From: Aliiroseovarius pelagivivens
GTDB lineage: Bacteria > Pseudomonadota > Alphaproteobacteria > Rhodobacterales > Rhodobacteraceae
Reading direction: 5' to 3'
Assembly (NCBI RefSeq): GCF_900302485.1
Contig: NZ_OMOI01000002.1
Coordinates: forward strand, 682,001 to 746,000
Length of the DNA: 64,000 bases
Part shown: piece after piece, positions 1 through 9,115 of the stretch
How the letters are laid out: each line of letters begins with the position of its first letter
Position numbering within the stretch: position 1 is the first letter of the stretch
Translations under genes and position numbers: made by a program
The notes under the pieces: model-generated
The model's input: the letters and a program-made list of their open reading frames with translations, nothing else
What the model was told of the DNA's origin: nothing
Databases searched by the model: none

Positions 1-2062
1 CTATGAACATCTGAACATCGATGGCGTGGTCGGTGGCGTGTGGCTGCCGAAAGACGGGCAGGGCGACCCGGCCAACATCGCGCTGGCGCTGGCCAAGGGT
101 GCGCGCCAAAAGGGTGCAATCGTCAAAGAACGCACCAAAGTTACCAGCATCAAGCGCGACGGGCGCAAGGTGACAGGGGTCGATTGGGCGTCGGATGATG
201 GCAAGGAACAGGGTCACATTGCCTGCGACATGATCGTGAACTGCGCAGGCATGTGGGGTCACGAGGTCGGCCGCATGGCCGGTGTGAACGTGCCCCTTCA
301 TGCGTGCGAACACTTCTACATCGTAACCGAGGCCATTCCAAACCTGACCCAAATGCCCGTCCTGCGCGTGCCGGACGAATGCGCGTACTATAAAGAAGAT
401 GCGGGTAAAATGCTGCTGGGTGCGTTTGAACCAAACGCGAAACCATGGGGCATGAAGGGTATCGCAGATACGTTCGAGTTCGACCAACTGCCAGAAGATT
501 TCGACCACTTTGAACCGATCTTGGAAAACGCCTGTAACCGCATGCCCATGCTGGCCGAGGCCGGTATCCACACTTTCTTCAACGGTCCCGAAAGCTTCAC
601 GCCCGACGATGCCTATCACCTTGGCCTCGCGCCCGAGATGGACAATGTCTGGGTCGCTGCGGGCTTTAACTCGATCGGCATTCAGTCGGCGGGTGGCGCA
701 GGTATGGCGCTGGCGCAATGGATGGAGGACGGCGACAAGCCCTTCGATCTGGGCGATGTGGACATCAGCCGGATGCAGCCGTTCCAAGGCAACAAACACT
801 ACCTGTTTGAACGCTCGAAAGAGACACTCGGCCTGCTTTATGCCGACCACTTCCCCTTCCGCCAGAAAGCCACCGCGCGTGGTGTGCGCCGCACGCCCTT
901 CCATCACCACCTGAAGGAACAAGGCGCCGTGTTCGGCGAGCTTGCCGGGTGGGAACGTGCCAACTGGTTCGCGAATGAAGGCCAAACAGCCGAGTATGAA
1001 TACACTTGGGGGCGCCCCAACTGGTTCGACAACGCCGCCGCTGAACACAAAGCGGTGCGCGAGAACGTGGGCATGTACGATATGACCTCTTTCGGCAAGA
1101 TTAGGGTCGAAGGCCCGGATGCCGAGGCGTTCATGAACTATGTGGGCGGCGGCGATTACTCGGTGCCCAATGGCAAGATTGTCTACACTCAGTTCCTGAA
1201 CCGTCGCGGCGGGATCGAGGCGGACGTGACCGTCACCCGCCTGACCGAGACCTCGTATCTGGTCGTCACCCCCGCTGCCACACGTCTGGCCGACCAGACA
1301 TGGATGCAGCGCCACGTGGGCGACTTCCGCGTGGTGATCACCGATGTGACCGCAGGCGAAGGCGTCTTGGCTGTGATGGGTCCGAACGCGCGCAAGCTGC
1401 TTGAAAAAGTCAGCCCGAATGACTTCACCAACGCCACCAACCCCTTCGGCACCGCCCAGGATATCGAGATCGGTATGGGTCTGGCCCGCGCCCACCGCGT
1501 GACCTATGTCGGTGAACTCGGGTGGGAGATCTATGCCTCGGCCGATATGGCGGGGCATGTCTTCGAAACCCTGTTTGATGCCGGGCAGGACATGGGTCTG
1601 AAGCTTTGCGGCATGCACATGATGGATAGCTGCCGGATCGAAAAGGGCTTCCGTCATTTCGGCCATGACATCACCTGCGAAGATCATGTGTTGGAAGCGG
1701 GGCTTGGCTTTGCGGTGAAAACCGACAAGCCAAACTTTATCGGTCGCGACGCGGTACTGGCCAAGAAGGAAAGCGGGCTGGAAAACCGCATGGTCCAGTT
1801 CAAACTGACCGATCCCGAGCCGCTGCTCTATCACAACGAACCCGTCATTCGCGACGGCGAGATCGTGGGCTACCTCAGCTCGGGCTCTTACGGGCACCAT
1901 CTGGGGGCGGCGATGGGCTTGGGTTATGTGCCTTGCAAAGGCGAATCCGCAGCGGATGTTCTGGCATCGAGCTATGAGATCGACGTGGCAGGCACACGGG
2001 TCAAAGCAGAAGCATCCTTGAAGCCGATGTATGATCCCAAGTCGGACAGGGTCAAAGTGTGA
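1..2062 (+). CDS. GcvT-family FAD-dependent oxidoreductase (dimethylglycine/sarcosine dehydrogenase-like), 5' end outside window
   Basis: The reading frame is open from base 2, so the N-terminal FAD-binding part lies before the window. What remains is the end of a DAO-type FAD oxidoreductase domain (to about base 830), a linker, and a complete glycine-cleavage T-protein-like domain plus its C-terminal barrel (about bases 920-2040, with a GELGWEIYA motif typical of GcvT folds). This order is that of dimethylglycine dehydrogenase, sarcosine dehydrogenase and related N-demethylases, which oxidise N-methyl amines and pass the one-carbon unit to tetrahydrofolate. The exact substrate cannot be read from the sequence. 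The stop codon overlaps the next gene (GTGA), so the two are probably cotranscribed. The family call is firm, the substrate is not. Confidence 0.85.
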   Translation, partial: YEHLNIDGVVGGVWLPKDGQGDPANIALALAKGARQKGAIVKERTKVTSIKRDGRKVTGVDWASDDGKEQGHIACDMIVNCAGMWGHEVGRMAGVNVPLHACEHFYIVTEAIPNLTQMPVLRVPDECAYYKEDAGKMLLGAFEPNAKPWGMKGIADTFEFDQLPEDFDHFEPILENACNRMPMLAEAGIHTFFNGPESFTPDDAYHLGLAPEMDNVWVAAGFNSIGIQSAGGAGMALAQWMEDGDKPFDLGDVDISRMQPFQGNKHYLFERSKETLGLLYADHFPFRQKATARGVRRTPFHHHLKEQGAVFGELAGWERANWFANEGQTAEYEYTWGRPNWFDNAAAEHKAVRENVGMYDMTSFGKIRVEGPDAEAFMNYVGGGDYSVPNGKIVYTQFLNRRGGIEADVTVTRLTETSYLVVTPAATRLADQTWMQRHVGDFRVVITDVTAGEGVLAVMGPNARKLLEKVSPNDFTNATNPFGTAQDIEIGMGLARAHRVTYVGELGWEIYASADMAGHVFETLFDAGQDMGLKLCGMHMMDSCRIEKGFRHFGHDITCEDHVLEAGLGFAVKTDKPNFIGRDAVLAKKESGLENRMVQFKLTDPEPLLYHNEPVIRDGEIVGYLSSGSYGHHLGAAMGLGYVPCKGESAADVLASSYEIDVAGTRVKAEASLKPMYDPKSDRVKV

Positions 2063-2610
2063 TCTTCAACGACCAGCCCGATCTGGAAGGGGACACGCTG
2101 CGCTTGCGTGGGCTTTGCGAAGACGACCGCGAAGACCTGTTTGCCGCCGCCAGTGATCCCGAGACCTGGGCTGGTCACCCCGCAAAAGACCGTTGTCAAC
2201 GGGCGGTGTTCGATCCTTATTTCGACATGCTACTGGCGGCAGGTGGCACCTTGGTCGTGTTCGACAAGGCAGAGGGCAAAGTGATCGGCTGTTCTCGCTA
2301 CTACGTCGGTCCAGATGCGCCGGGCGATATTGGCATTGGGTTTACCTTCCTGAACCACCGATTCTGGGGCGGAGAGGTGAATTTGCGCATGAAGCAATTG
2401 ATGCTGGATCATGCCTTTGTCCACTTCGACCGGGTTTGGTTTCACATTGCGCCTGACAACATCCGGTCGCAGAAAGCAACGATGAAGCTGGGGGCTGAAT
2501 TTACCAGCGATGAGGATTTGGATCTGTCTGGAAGCATCTTGCCGTGGAAGTGCTATCAGCTCGACCGGCAGGCCTGGAAGCGCGTAAAGGCTGAACGGCT
2601 AAGCAATTGA
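2059..2610 (+). CDS. GNAT-family N-acetyltransferase
   Basis: This 183-residue protein starts with GTG inside the stop codon of the preceding gene (4-base GTGA overlap). The pattern is that of RimJ/RimL-like GNAT acetyltransferases: an N-terminal LEGDTLRLRGLCEDD strand-turn, a central GDIGIGFTFLNHRFWGG stretch, and the C-terminal HIAPDNIRSQKATMKLGAE motif, in which the NxxS and the following helix contact acetyl-CoA. Such enzymes acetylate amino groups of proteins, antibiotics or small metabolites, and the substrate is not predictable here. Translational coupling to the GcvT-type oxidoreductase hints at a shared metabolic context, but that is only inference. Confidence 0.8.
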   Translation: MIFNDQPDLEGDTLRLRGLCEDDREDLFAAASDPETWAGHPAKDRCQRAVFDPYFDMLLAAGGTLVVFDKAEGKVIGCSRYYVGPDAPGDIGIGFTFLNHRFWGGEVNLRMKQLMLDHAFVHFDRVWFHIAPDNIRSQKATMKLGAEFTSDEDLDLSGSILPWKCYQLDRQAWKRVKAERLSN

Positions 2611-2704
2611 CCATTCATCACATTCAGTGATGCTGTGGTTCAACGAATTCACGCTATCCAATCCCTCGTCGTGCCTGCCATAAAGGCCGGATGAGGAGCG
2701 CACG

Positions 2705-3607
2705 ATGACGAACACGGCCAGACCTGAGAATGTGGATACGCCGCAAGGGCTTGCCTTTGCGATCACGGCCTATGTGTTGTGGGGATTTCTGCCGCTGTAC
2801 CTGAAGCTTCTGACCCATATGCCCGCAACCGAGGTGCTGGCGCATCGCGTGATCTGGTCCGTGCCCGTCGCCGGAGCAGTGCTGATCGCCATGGGCCGCA
2901 CGCGAGATCTGAAGGCCGTTCTGACCGATCGCCGCAGCCTGCTGCTGGCCTTGGTCACGGCCACTCTGATCTCGGTTAACTGGGGCATTTATATCTGGGC
3001 GATTGGTGCCGAGAAGACGGTCGAGGCCGCGTTGGGCTATTACATTAATCCGCTGTTCTCGATCCTGATGGGCGCCATGCTTCTGGGCGAACGTCTATCG
3101 CGTGCACAATGGGTTGCCGTGCTGCTGGCAGCTTTGGCGGTGATCGTTCTGACCATCGAGGCGGGCCGCCTACCCATGGTCGCGCTCAGTTTGATGCTGA
3201 CATGGGGTTTCTATGCCTATTTCAAAAAATCCCTTCCAATTGGCCCGAACCAAGGCTTCCTGCTAGAGGTCCTGATCCTGACACCCCCCGCCTTGGCTTA
3301 TGTGGTCTGGCTGGGGGCGACCGGGCAGGGGCATTTGTTTACCTCGAGCTGGGACACCGCGCTGTTGATGGGGTGCGGATTGGTAACGGCTGTGCCCCTG
3401 ATGGTCTATGCCAATGGGGCGAAGCTTCTGCGTCTGTCGACCATCGGCATCCTGCAATACATCGCGCCAACGATGATCTTCCTTGTCGCTGTCTTTGTCT
3501 TCCGCGAGCCATTCGGAGGCGCCAAACTGATCGCTTTCCCGCTGATTTGGATGGCGTTGATCGTCTATACGACCTCGATGTTTCGACAAATGCGTCGCAA
3601 GCGGTGA
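2705..3607 (+). CDS. rarD: EamA-family transporter RarD
   Basis: This is a 300-residue integral membrane protein with about ten hydrophobic segments forming two EamA (drug/metabolite transporter) repeats. The N-terminal GLAFAITAYVLWGFLPLYLK and the internal NWGIYIWAIG are characteristic of the RarD subgroup, as is ALGYYINPLFSILMGAMLLG. RarD proteins are named after a chloramphenicol-sensitivity gene in Pseudomonas, and their physiological substrate is unclear. The ATG is preceded by GAGGAGCG at a suitable distance. The gene follows a 94-base gap containing a short CATCAC...GTGATG inverted repeat (2616-2632) and appears to begin its own unit with the pseudouridine synthase downstream. Confidence 0.85.
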   Translation: MTNTARPENVDTPQGLAFAITAYVLWGFLPLYLKLLTHMPATEVLAHRVIWSVPVAGAVLIAMGRTRDLKAVLTDRRSLLLALVTATLISVNWGIYIWAIGAEKTVEAALGYYINPLFSILMGAMLLGERLSRAQWVAVLLAALAVIVLTIEAGRLPMVALSLMLTWGFYAYFKKSLPIGPNQGFLLEVLILTPPALAYVVWLGATGQGHLFTSSWDTALLMGCGLVTAVPLMVYANGAKLLRLSTIGILQYIAPTMIFLVAVFVFREPFGGAKLIAFPLIWMALIVYTTSMFRQMRRKR

Positions 3608-3643
3608 CTTGCGGCGTGTGGCCTCAGCCGCTATCCCGCGCAC

Positions 3644-4291
3644 ATGTCGTCTGAATACAACCCTCCGCAGGATCCTCTGGTCATCCTGCATCACGACCAC
3701 GAGCTTTTGTTGGTCGACAAGCCGTCGGGCCTATTGTCCGTACCAGGCAAAGGCGAACATCTGGCCGATTGCCTGATCGCACGCGTTCAGGCGGTGTTTC
3801 CCGAAGCTCTGCTGGTGCATCGGTTGGACCGCGACACGTCGGGCGTGATGGTCTTTGCGCTGACACCCCATGCGCAGCGTCATCTGGGACTTCAATTCGA
3901 GAAACGGCAGGTCAAGAAGACCTATCTGGCGCGCGTTTTTGGTCGGGTGGAAGAACGCGAAGGAACCGTGGATCTGCCCTTGCTTGTCGATTGGCCAAAC
4001 CGCCCGAAACAGCATGTCGACTTCGAGAACGGTAAGCCCGCTGTGACCGATTGGAAGGTTCTACGATACGAAGAGAACGCCACCCGGATGCGGCTTTTCC
4101 CTCAGACCGGACGAAGCCACCAGTTGCGCGTACACATGCTGGAACTGGGTCATCCCATTCTGGGCGATCCGTTTTATGCTACAGGCGAGGCGCTGAACGC
4201 TCCGCGTTTGATGCTCCACGCTGAAAGCCTGCGCTTACGTCACCCAGACGGCGGAAAAGGGCTGACCATCAAGGCAAAATGCCCGTTCTAA
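3644..4291 (+). CDS. RluA-family pseudouridine synthase
   Basis: This 215-residue protein carries the RluA catalytic motif HRLDRDTSGVMVFA, where the Asp after HRL is the nucleophile, followed by KTYLARVFG and the C-terminal TGRSHQLRVHMLELGHPILGD motif. These enzymes isomerise uridine to pseudouridine in rRNA or tRNA. The protein is short and has no S4 domain, resembling RluA/RluE-type stand-alone catalytic domains rather than RluC/D, so the target could be 23S rRNA position 746 and/or tRNA position 32, but this is not provable here. It follows rarD after 36 bases. There is no strong Shine-Dalgarno before the ATG. Confidence 0.85.
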   Translation: MSSEYNPPQDPLVILHHDHELLLVDKPSGLLSVPGKGEHLADCLIARVQAVFPEALLVHRLDRDTSGVMVFALTPHAQRHLGLQFEKRQVKKTYLARVFGRVEEREGTVDLPLLVDWPNRPKQHVDFENGKPAVTDWKVLRYEENATRMRLFPQTGRSHQLRVHMLELGHPILGDPFYATGEALNAPRLMLHAESLRLRHPDGGKGLTIKAKCPF

Positions 4292-4369
4292 TCGATTGAC
4301 CTTGGGGCAGCGACACTTGCCGCTCGTCGCGCTTCCTGCTTGACTGTCCAAAGCTGCAAGGAGGCCCTG

Positions 4370-5497
4370 ATGCATCACCCCGTCATTTCCGGTACCGGCG
4401 TTTTCACGCCTGACCAGACCATCACAAACGCTGAATTGGTGAAGGCATTCAACGCCTATGCCGACAAGTTCAACACAGCGAATGCGGATGCGATTTCAGC
4501 GGGCGATGTGGCCGCGATCGGCCACTCATCAGAAGAGTTCATCGTCTCGGCCTCGGGCATTCATCAGCGCTTTGTTATGGACAAAACAGGAGTTCTGGAT
4601 CCCGACGTGATGCATCCGATGCTGCGTGAACGCGCCGATGATGAGCCTGGTATCATGACCGAAATGGGTGTGGATGCCTGCCGCAAAGCGTTGGCACAGG
4701 CGGGACGTGATGCGGGCGACGTCGATCTGGTGATCTGTGCGGCCTCGAACCATGAACGTGCCTATCCGGCGATTGCGATCGAGATTCAACAAGCGCTGGG
4801 TGCGGGTGGGTTTGCGTTTGATATGAACGTGGCGTGCTCTTCCGCGACATTCGGCATTCAGGCGGCAGCGGACATGGTCCGGTCTGGGTCTGTGAAACGT
4901 GCGCTTGTGGTAAACCCCGAAATCTGCTCGGCCCATCTGGAGTGGCGCGACCGGGATTGCCACTTCATCTTCGGAGACGTGGCAACCGCGACCCTGATCG
5001 AGCGTAAAGAAGACGCCCAAGGCGATCATTTCGAGATCCTATCGACCCGCTGCCTGACGCAGTTTTCGAACAACATCCGCAACAATAACGGTTTCCTGCG
5101 CCGCACCCGTGAAGAGACGTCCGACCTGTCGGATCGGCGCGACATGCAGTTCATGCAGAACGGTCGCAAGGTGTTCAAAGAGGTGCTGCCAATCGTGTCG
5201 AAGCACATCTTGGGACACATCGCGGATATTGGCGTAGATCAAGACGATCTGAAACGGCTGTGGCTGCATCAAGCCAACAAGTCGATGAACGACTTCATCG
5301 GGAAGAAAGTGCTGGGTCGTACGCCTGAGGCCGATGAGCAGCCCAATATTCTTCAGGACTATGCCAACACCTCGTCCGCCGGGTCGATTATTGCCTTCTC
5401 GAAGTATTCGGACGACTTGGCGCCCGGGGATACTGGTGTGATCTGTTCCTTCGGGGCAGGATATTCGGTGGGCTCGGTCGTGGTGCGCCGCGCCTGA
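4370..5497 (+). CDS. beta-ketoacyl-ACP synthase III family protein (FabH-like)
   Basis: This is a thiolase-fold condensing enzyme of 375 residues. The Cys-His-Asn triad is visible in order: NVACSSATFG (Cys), LWLHQANKSMND (His) and YANTSSAGS (Asn). FabH-type enzymes condense an acyl-CoA primer with malonyl-ACP. This one is about 50 residues longer than the usual FabH, with extra sequence near the N-terminus (residues about 20-60), so it may serve a specialised acyl chain rather than general fatty-acid initiation. The start is the ATG 7 bases after AAGGAGG; an upstream in-frame ATG at 4340 has no ribosome binding site. The gene converges on flgI with a gap of only 15 bases. Confidence 0.85.
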   Translation: MHHPVISGTGVFTPDQTITNAELVKAFNAYADKFNTANADAISAGDVAAIGHSSEEFIVSASGIHQRFVMDKTGVLDPDVMHPMLRERADDEPGIMTEMGVDACRKALAQAGRDAGDVDLVICAASNHERAYPAIAIEIQQALGAGGFAFDMNVACSSATFGIQAAADMVRSGSVKRALVVNPEICSAHLEWRDRDCHFIFGDVATATLIERKEDAQGDHFEILSTRCLTQFSNNIRNNNGFLRRTREETSDLSDRRDMQFMQNGRKVFKEVLPIVSKHILGHIADIGVDQDDLKRLWLHQANKSMNDFIGKKVLGRTPEADEQPNILQDYANTSSAGSIIAFSKYSDDLAPGDTGVICSFGAGYSVGSVVVRRA

Positions 5498-5512
5498 CGC
5501 CGCACCTTCACA

Positions 5513-6616
5513 TCACCGGACGATGAATTCTGCATGAAGCGCCCCGGCGGCCTTGATGCTTTTCAGGATGTCGATCATGTCGCGCGGGGCCACACCCAGC
5601 GCGTTCAACCCGGCAACCAGTTCAGACAGAGACGCGCCGCCACTAACCTCGGCCAATCCAATACCGGGCTCTTCCTCGATCGTGGCATTGGTGCGTGGGA
5701 CGACAATCGCTTCGCCGTCCGAGAACGGGTTGGGTTGGACCACGATAGGTTGCTCCTGAATGCGCAAGGTCAGATTCCCCTGAGACACGGCCACCCGGCT
5801 GATCCGAACATCTTCGCCCATCACGATGGTTCCTGATCGTTGATCCACGACCACTCTGGCGCGCCGTTCGGGTTCGACACCGATATTTTCGATTGTGCCC
5901 AGGGCATGCGCTGGCGAGATTGCGCGCGTCGCCGTGATGTCCACGACAACCGTACCACTGTCCAACATGCGCGACACGACGCGTCCATATTTTCCGTTGA
6001 TGGCTCGTTCGATCCGTACGGCAGTGGTGAAGTCCGGGGTGCGCAGGGCCAGCCGGATGGATTTCAACTTGGTGAAGTCAAAGTCGATCTCGCGCTCGAC
6101 GCGTGCGCCACTGGGGATCACTCCGCTGGTCGGAACGCCCTTGGTCACGGTAGCCCCATCGCCTTCGGCGGTTGCGCCACCCGCGATCACTGTGCCTTGT
6201 CCGACAGCGTAGATCTCGCCATCTGCGGCGTTTAGCGGGGTCATGATCAATGTGCCACCCAGCAGGCTCTTCGCGTCCCCGATGGCCGAGACCGTAACGT
6301 CGATCCGTGATCCTGTGCGCGCAAAGGGAGGCAACGAAGCTGTGACGAACACGGCTGCCACGTTCTTGGGTCTGAACTGTTCACCCGTGATGTTTACGCC
6401 CAGTCGCTCCAGAATGTTTGACATGATGTCTTCTGTGAAAGGTGCATTGCGGATGCCGTCCCCGGTGCCGTTCAGCCCGACGACCAGCCCGTACCCGACA
6501 AGGTCATTGCCGCGCACCCCGTCAAATTCGACCAGATCCTTGATACGGATCGAGTTTGCATGGGCGGCGGTGGTCAGCGCAAATAACGCCAGCAGGCAGG
6601 CAAGCAGGTGTTTCAT
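5513..6616 (-). CDS. flgI: flagellar basal-body P-ring protein FlgI
   Basis: This 367-residue periplasmic protein has a cleavable signal peptide (MKHLLACLLALFALTTAAHA) followed directly by the FlgI signature RIKDLVEFDGVRGNDLVGYG. It also has VVVDQRSGTIVMGEDVRIS and the C-terminal LNALGVAPRDMIDILKSIKAAG. FlgI monomers assemble into the P ring that supports the flagellar rod in the peptidoglycan layer. Length and motifs match the family throughout. It is the last gene of the minus-strand flagellar block and overlaps flgL by 4 bases (ATGA). Confidence 0.97.
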   Translation of the reverse strand: MKHLLACLLALFALTTAAHANSIRIKDLVEFDGVRGNDLVGYGLVVGLNGTGDGIRNAPFTEDIMSNILERLGVNITGEQFRPKNVAAVFVTASLPPFARTGSRIDVTVSAIGDAKSLLGGTLIMTPLNAADGEIYAVGQGTVIAGGATAEGDGATVTKGVPTSGVIPSGARVEREIDFDFTKLKSIRLALRTPDFTTAVRIERAINGKYGRVVSRMLDSGTVVVDITATRAISPAHALGTIENIGVEPERRARVVVDQRSGTIVMGEDVRISRVAVSQGNLTLRIQEQPIVVQPNPFSDGEAIVVPRTNATIEEEPGIGLAEVSGGASLSELVAGLNALGVAPRDMIDILKSIKAAGALHAEFIVR

Positions 6617-7623
6617 CGCATGTAATCCGTGAAGCTGAGTTTCGATAGGTGCGCGGTGGTGACGTAAAGCGCCTCCATCTGACCATAGAGCTCTTCCAAT
6701 CGCGCTGCGGTGTCATAAGGGTCTGCGGCGGTCAGGTTGTTGTATGAAAGCTCCAACGCGTGTTGTTCGGCGGTGTTGTGTGCCACGGCATTTTCGATCC
6801 GGGCTTCAACAGCACCAACCCGGGCTTGCAGCATCGTTGTGTCATCCACGGCGTTCAGAAGGGCATTCGACGACATTTCGGCCAGCGATTTCTGCTGATC
6901 CAGATCCCCGGAAAGAGCGCCCTCGGCCAGCACCACCGTCTTGGCGACCGCAGACAAAAGGCTGCGTATTTCGGGGTCATTCGCGCGTACGGGCAGGGTG
7001 GCGGTTTCGCCGTTGCCCAACCGGATGGGGCCATAGCTTTCATCCGCCCCCAGATACCCAAGGGTTTCGAACCCACCGCCGGGGGTGTTGAACCAATCGT
7101 CGATTGCGGTTGAAACGCCCGCCGCCGTGACTTCGCCTGCAATGGCCGTCATAAGTTCGGAGATGATCGTGTCGGCGCCGGCCAGGGCGGGTCTGTCGGT
7201 GGCGGCCCCACCAAATAGCGACCGCCCCCCCGCATCTGCGTTCAGTTTCGAGATGATCGAAGCGAATTTCTGTTCGGCATCCAATGCGGTGGATTGCAGC
7301 AACGTCGCGTTGTTCGAACTGCGTGCCGCGATCAGCCCGTTCGACAAATCCAGCGCCTGTGCATGGATTGTGGTTAATGCCACCTGCGTGGTGTCCGCCA
7401 TCAGCCGCGCCTCGTTCGTGGCCTGCGTATAGGCGGACATGAGCTTCAGGCTGTGTTCAAGGCCTGCGACTGCGCTATAGCCACCTGTCACATTCGCCCC
7501 CAGTTCGGTTTTTCGACCTGTGGACAGCTCTGTGCTTAGCCGTGTCAATTCTTGGCGCAACTGCGTGTTTTGCCGTCGTGTCAGGAAGGTGCTGGCCATG
7601 TCGCCGAAGGTGGAAATGCTCAT
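6613..7623 (-). CDS. flgL: flagellar hook-associated protein FlgL (flagellin family)
   Basis: This 336-residue flagellin-like protein has an N-terminal coiled-coil (LTRRQNTQLRQELTRLSTEL) and a C-terminal helix (ENAVAHNTAEQHALELSYNN), as in hook-filament junction proteins. Its position between flgK and flgI supports FlgL (HAP3) rather than flagellin. The chosen start is the ATG at 7623, preceded by AAGGAGAG; a GTG codon immediately upstream is also possible and adds one residue. The gene lies 10 bases after flgK in transcription order and is probably in the same operon. Confidence 0.88.
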   Translation of the reverse strand: MSISTFGDMASTFLTRRQNTQLRQELTRLSTELSTGRKTELGANVTGGYSAVAGLEHSLKLMSAYTQATNEARLMADTTQVALTTIHAQALDLSNGLIAARSSNNATLLQSTALDAEQKFASIISKLNADAGGRSLFGGAATDRPALAGADTIISELMTAIAGEVTAAGVSTAIDDWFNTPGGGFETLGYLGADESYGPIRLGNGETATLPVRANDPEIRSLLSAVAKTVVLAEGALSGDLDQQKSLAEMSSNALLNAVDDTTMLQARVGAVEARIENAVAHNTAEQHALELSYNNLTAADPYDTAARLEELYGQMEALYVTTAHLSKLSFTDYMR

Positions 7624-7633
7624 CACGCTCTCC

Positions 7634-9091
7634 TTAAATACCTAACAAAAGTTGCAGCATCTCGTCGGCGGCGGTGACCACTTGTGCGTTGGCGGCGAAG
7701 GCCTGTTCGATGATCATCAGCTTTTGCATTTCGGCATCGGTATCCACACCTTGCGCCAGCTCCATCTGTCGTAGGCTGTCATTTTGGGCGATGTCATAGC
7801 TGAGACGCGCTTCGCTCTGATCAAGATTTACGGTGATCGTGTTCAGCAGATCTGCAGCCAAGCCTGCCGAAGATCGGGCAGCACCGGAGAACCCGCCAGA
7901 GACAGCCACCTTGGGGGCATCCAGCGCGTCGATCATGTTCCCCAGCAATGTTGCGTTGCCGACATTGCCCTGCACCATCGCCCCAAGCCCATCGCGAAGA
8001 CGCCAAAGCGCACCGCCCTGCGCAGGATCCACGGCGGGATTCAAGGAAAGACGGCTGCTGAGAGCGACTTCGTCCGCCGGATCGAATGCAGTCCCGGCAT
8101 CCGTAAACAGGCCCGGTGCACCCGGCGCGCGGGTCGTATCCAGCGCGGGATCTTGAAACCTTTCAATCAGATCGCGCGCAAAAGCATCTACTTGTTCTTG
8201 CGCGGACACTGCCAGATCGTCACGAACCTGAAAATGGGCCGCCAAAGATCCACCGGAAATCGCACTGCGCTCGGCCTCGGTATCGATCGGCTGGCCATTG
8301 ATGGTCAGGCCAGACAAGGCTCCACCGCTCTGCGTCATTTCGGGTACGATCATGTTGACGGGCGAGAACGTCAACTCCGCAGCCCGGCCATCCAGCAATA
8401 TTGCCCCACCGCTCGAGATCAAGGCGACTTGTCCGCCGTCGCGTGGAACCTGCTTGATTGGTATGATCGAGGACAGCGCGTCGATGGTTTGCTGCCGTTG
8501 ATCCATCAGCCCGGATGGATCGGCACCGCGCGCTATCGCGACCTGAATTTTGGTGTTTAGGCTCTGCACATCCTGCAAGCCTTGGTTAAGCTGTGCGACT
8601 TCTTGCGCGATCGACCCATCGGCCGATAGGCGCGCGGACTGAATGTGATCGGATGTGGCTTTCAGATGGGACACGATATTGCGCGCTGCATTCAGGCTGG
8701 CATTCAAGGCGGCTTCGCTGTCGGGGCGAGCCGCTGCCTCGGTCAGGGCGGCTTCGAACTGGGCCATGCGCCCCGAAAGCGAGCCCGGCTGATCCGGGGT
8801 GCCGAGCGTCTTTTCCAGCCCTTCAAGAAAGCCGGATCGTGTGCTTCCATGACCCATTGCCGCGTCCGACAGGCGGCGATCGCCCAACAGCCGTTCGTCC
8901 ACATGGCGGTTGACCCCATCGATTACGACGCCGGATGGCGCCCCGCCCAGCGTACGCGACGATAGTCCAAGCGACCGTGCCCCGTACCCTTCCGTCATCG
9001 CGTTGGCGACGTTGGACGATACAACATGGGCTGCACGGGCATTGGCGCTTAGACCGGATAGTGCGTTGTAAAGGGCGCTGTTGATTGTCAT
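7634..9091 (-). CDS. flgK: flagellar hook-associated protein FlgK
   Basis: This 485-residue protein begins with the rod/hook-family N-terminus ALYNALSGLSANARAAHVVS and SSNVANAMTEGYGARSLGLS. It ends with the flgK-type C-terminal helix (KLMIIEQAFAANAQVVTAAD). FlgK (HAP1) forms the first layer of the junction between hook and filament. The family usually runs 450-650 residues, so the length is normal for alphaproteobacteria. It sits 24 bases downstream of flgE and 10 bases upstream of flgL, in the usual assembly order. The Shine-Dalgarno before the ATG is weak. Confidence 0.93.
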   Translation of the reverse strand: MTINSALYNALSGLSANARAAHVVSSNVANAMTEGYGARSLGLSSRTLGGAPSGVVIDGVNRHVDERLLGDRRLSDAAMGHGSTRSGFLEGLEKTLGTPDQPGSLSGRMAQFEAALTEAAARPDSEAALNASLNAARNIVSHLKATSDHIQSARLSADGSIAQEVAQLNQGLQDVQSLNTKIQVAIARGADPSGLMDQRQQTIDALSSIIPIKQVPRDGGQVALISSGGAILLDGRAAELTFSPVNMIVPEMTQSGGALSGLTINGQPIDTEAERSAISGGSLAAHFQVRDDLAVSAQEQVDAFARDLIERFQDPALDTTRAPGAPGLFTDAGTAFDPADEVALSSRLSLNPAVDPAQGGALWRLRDGLGAMVQGNVGNATLLGNMIDALDAPKVAVSGGFSGAARSSAGLAADLLNTITVNLDQSEARLSYDIAQNDSLRQMELAQGVDTDAEMQKLMIIEQAFAANAQVVTAADEMLQLLLGI

Positions 9092-9115
9092 GGGACACTA
9101 CTTTGCGATACCGGA

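Noticed and set aside
2616..2632. CATCAC...GTGATG hairpin as a terminator after the GNAT gene
   Set aside because: The stem is only 6 base pairs, AT-containing, and has no T run.
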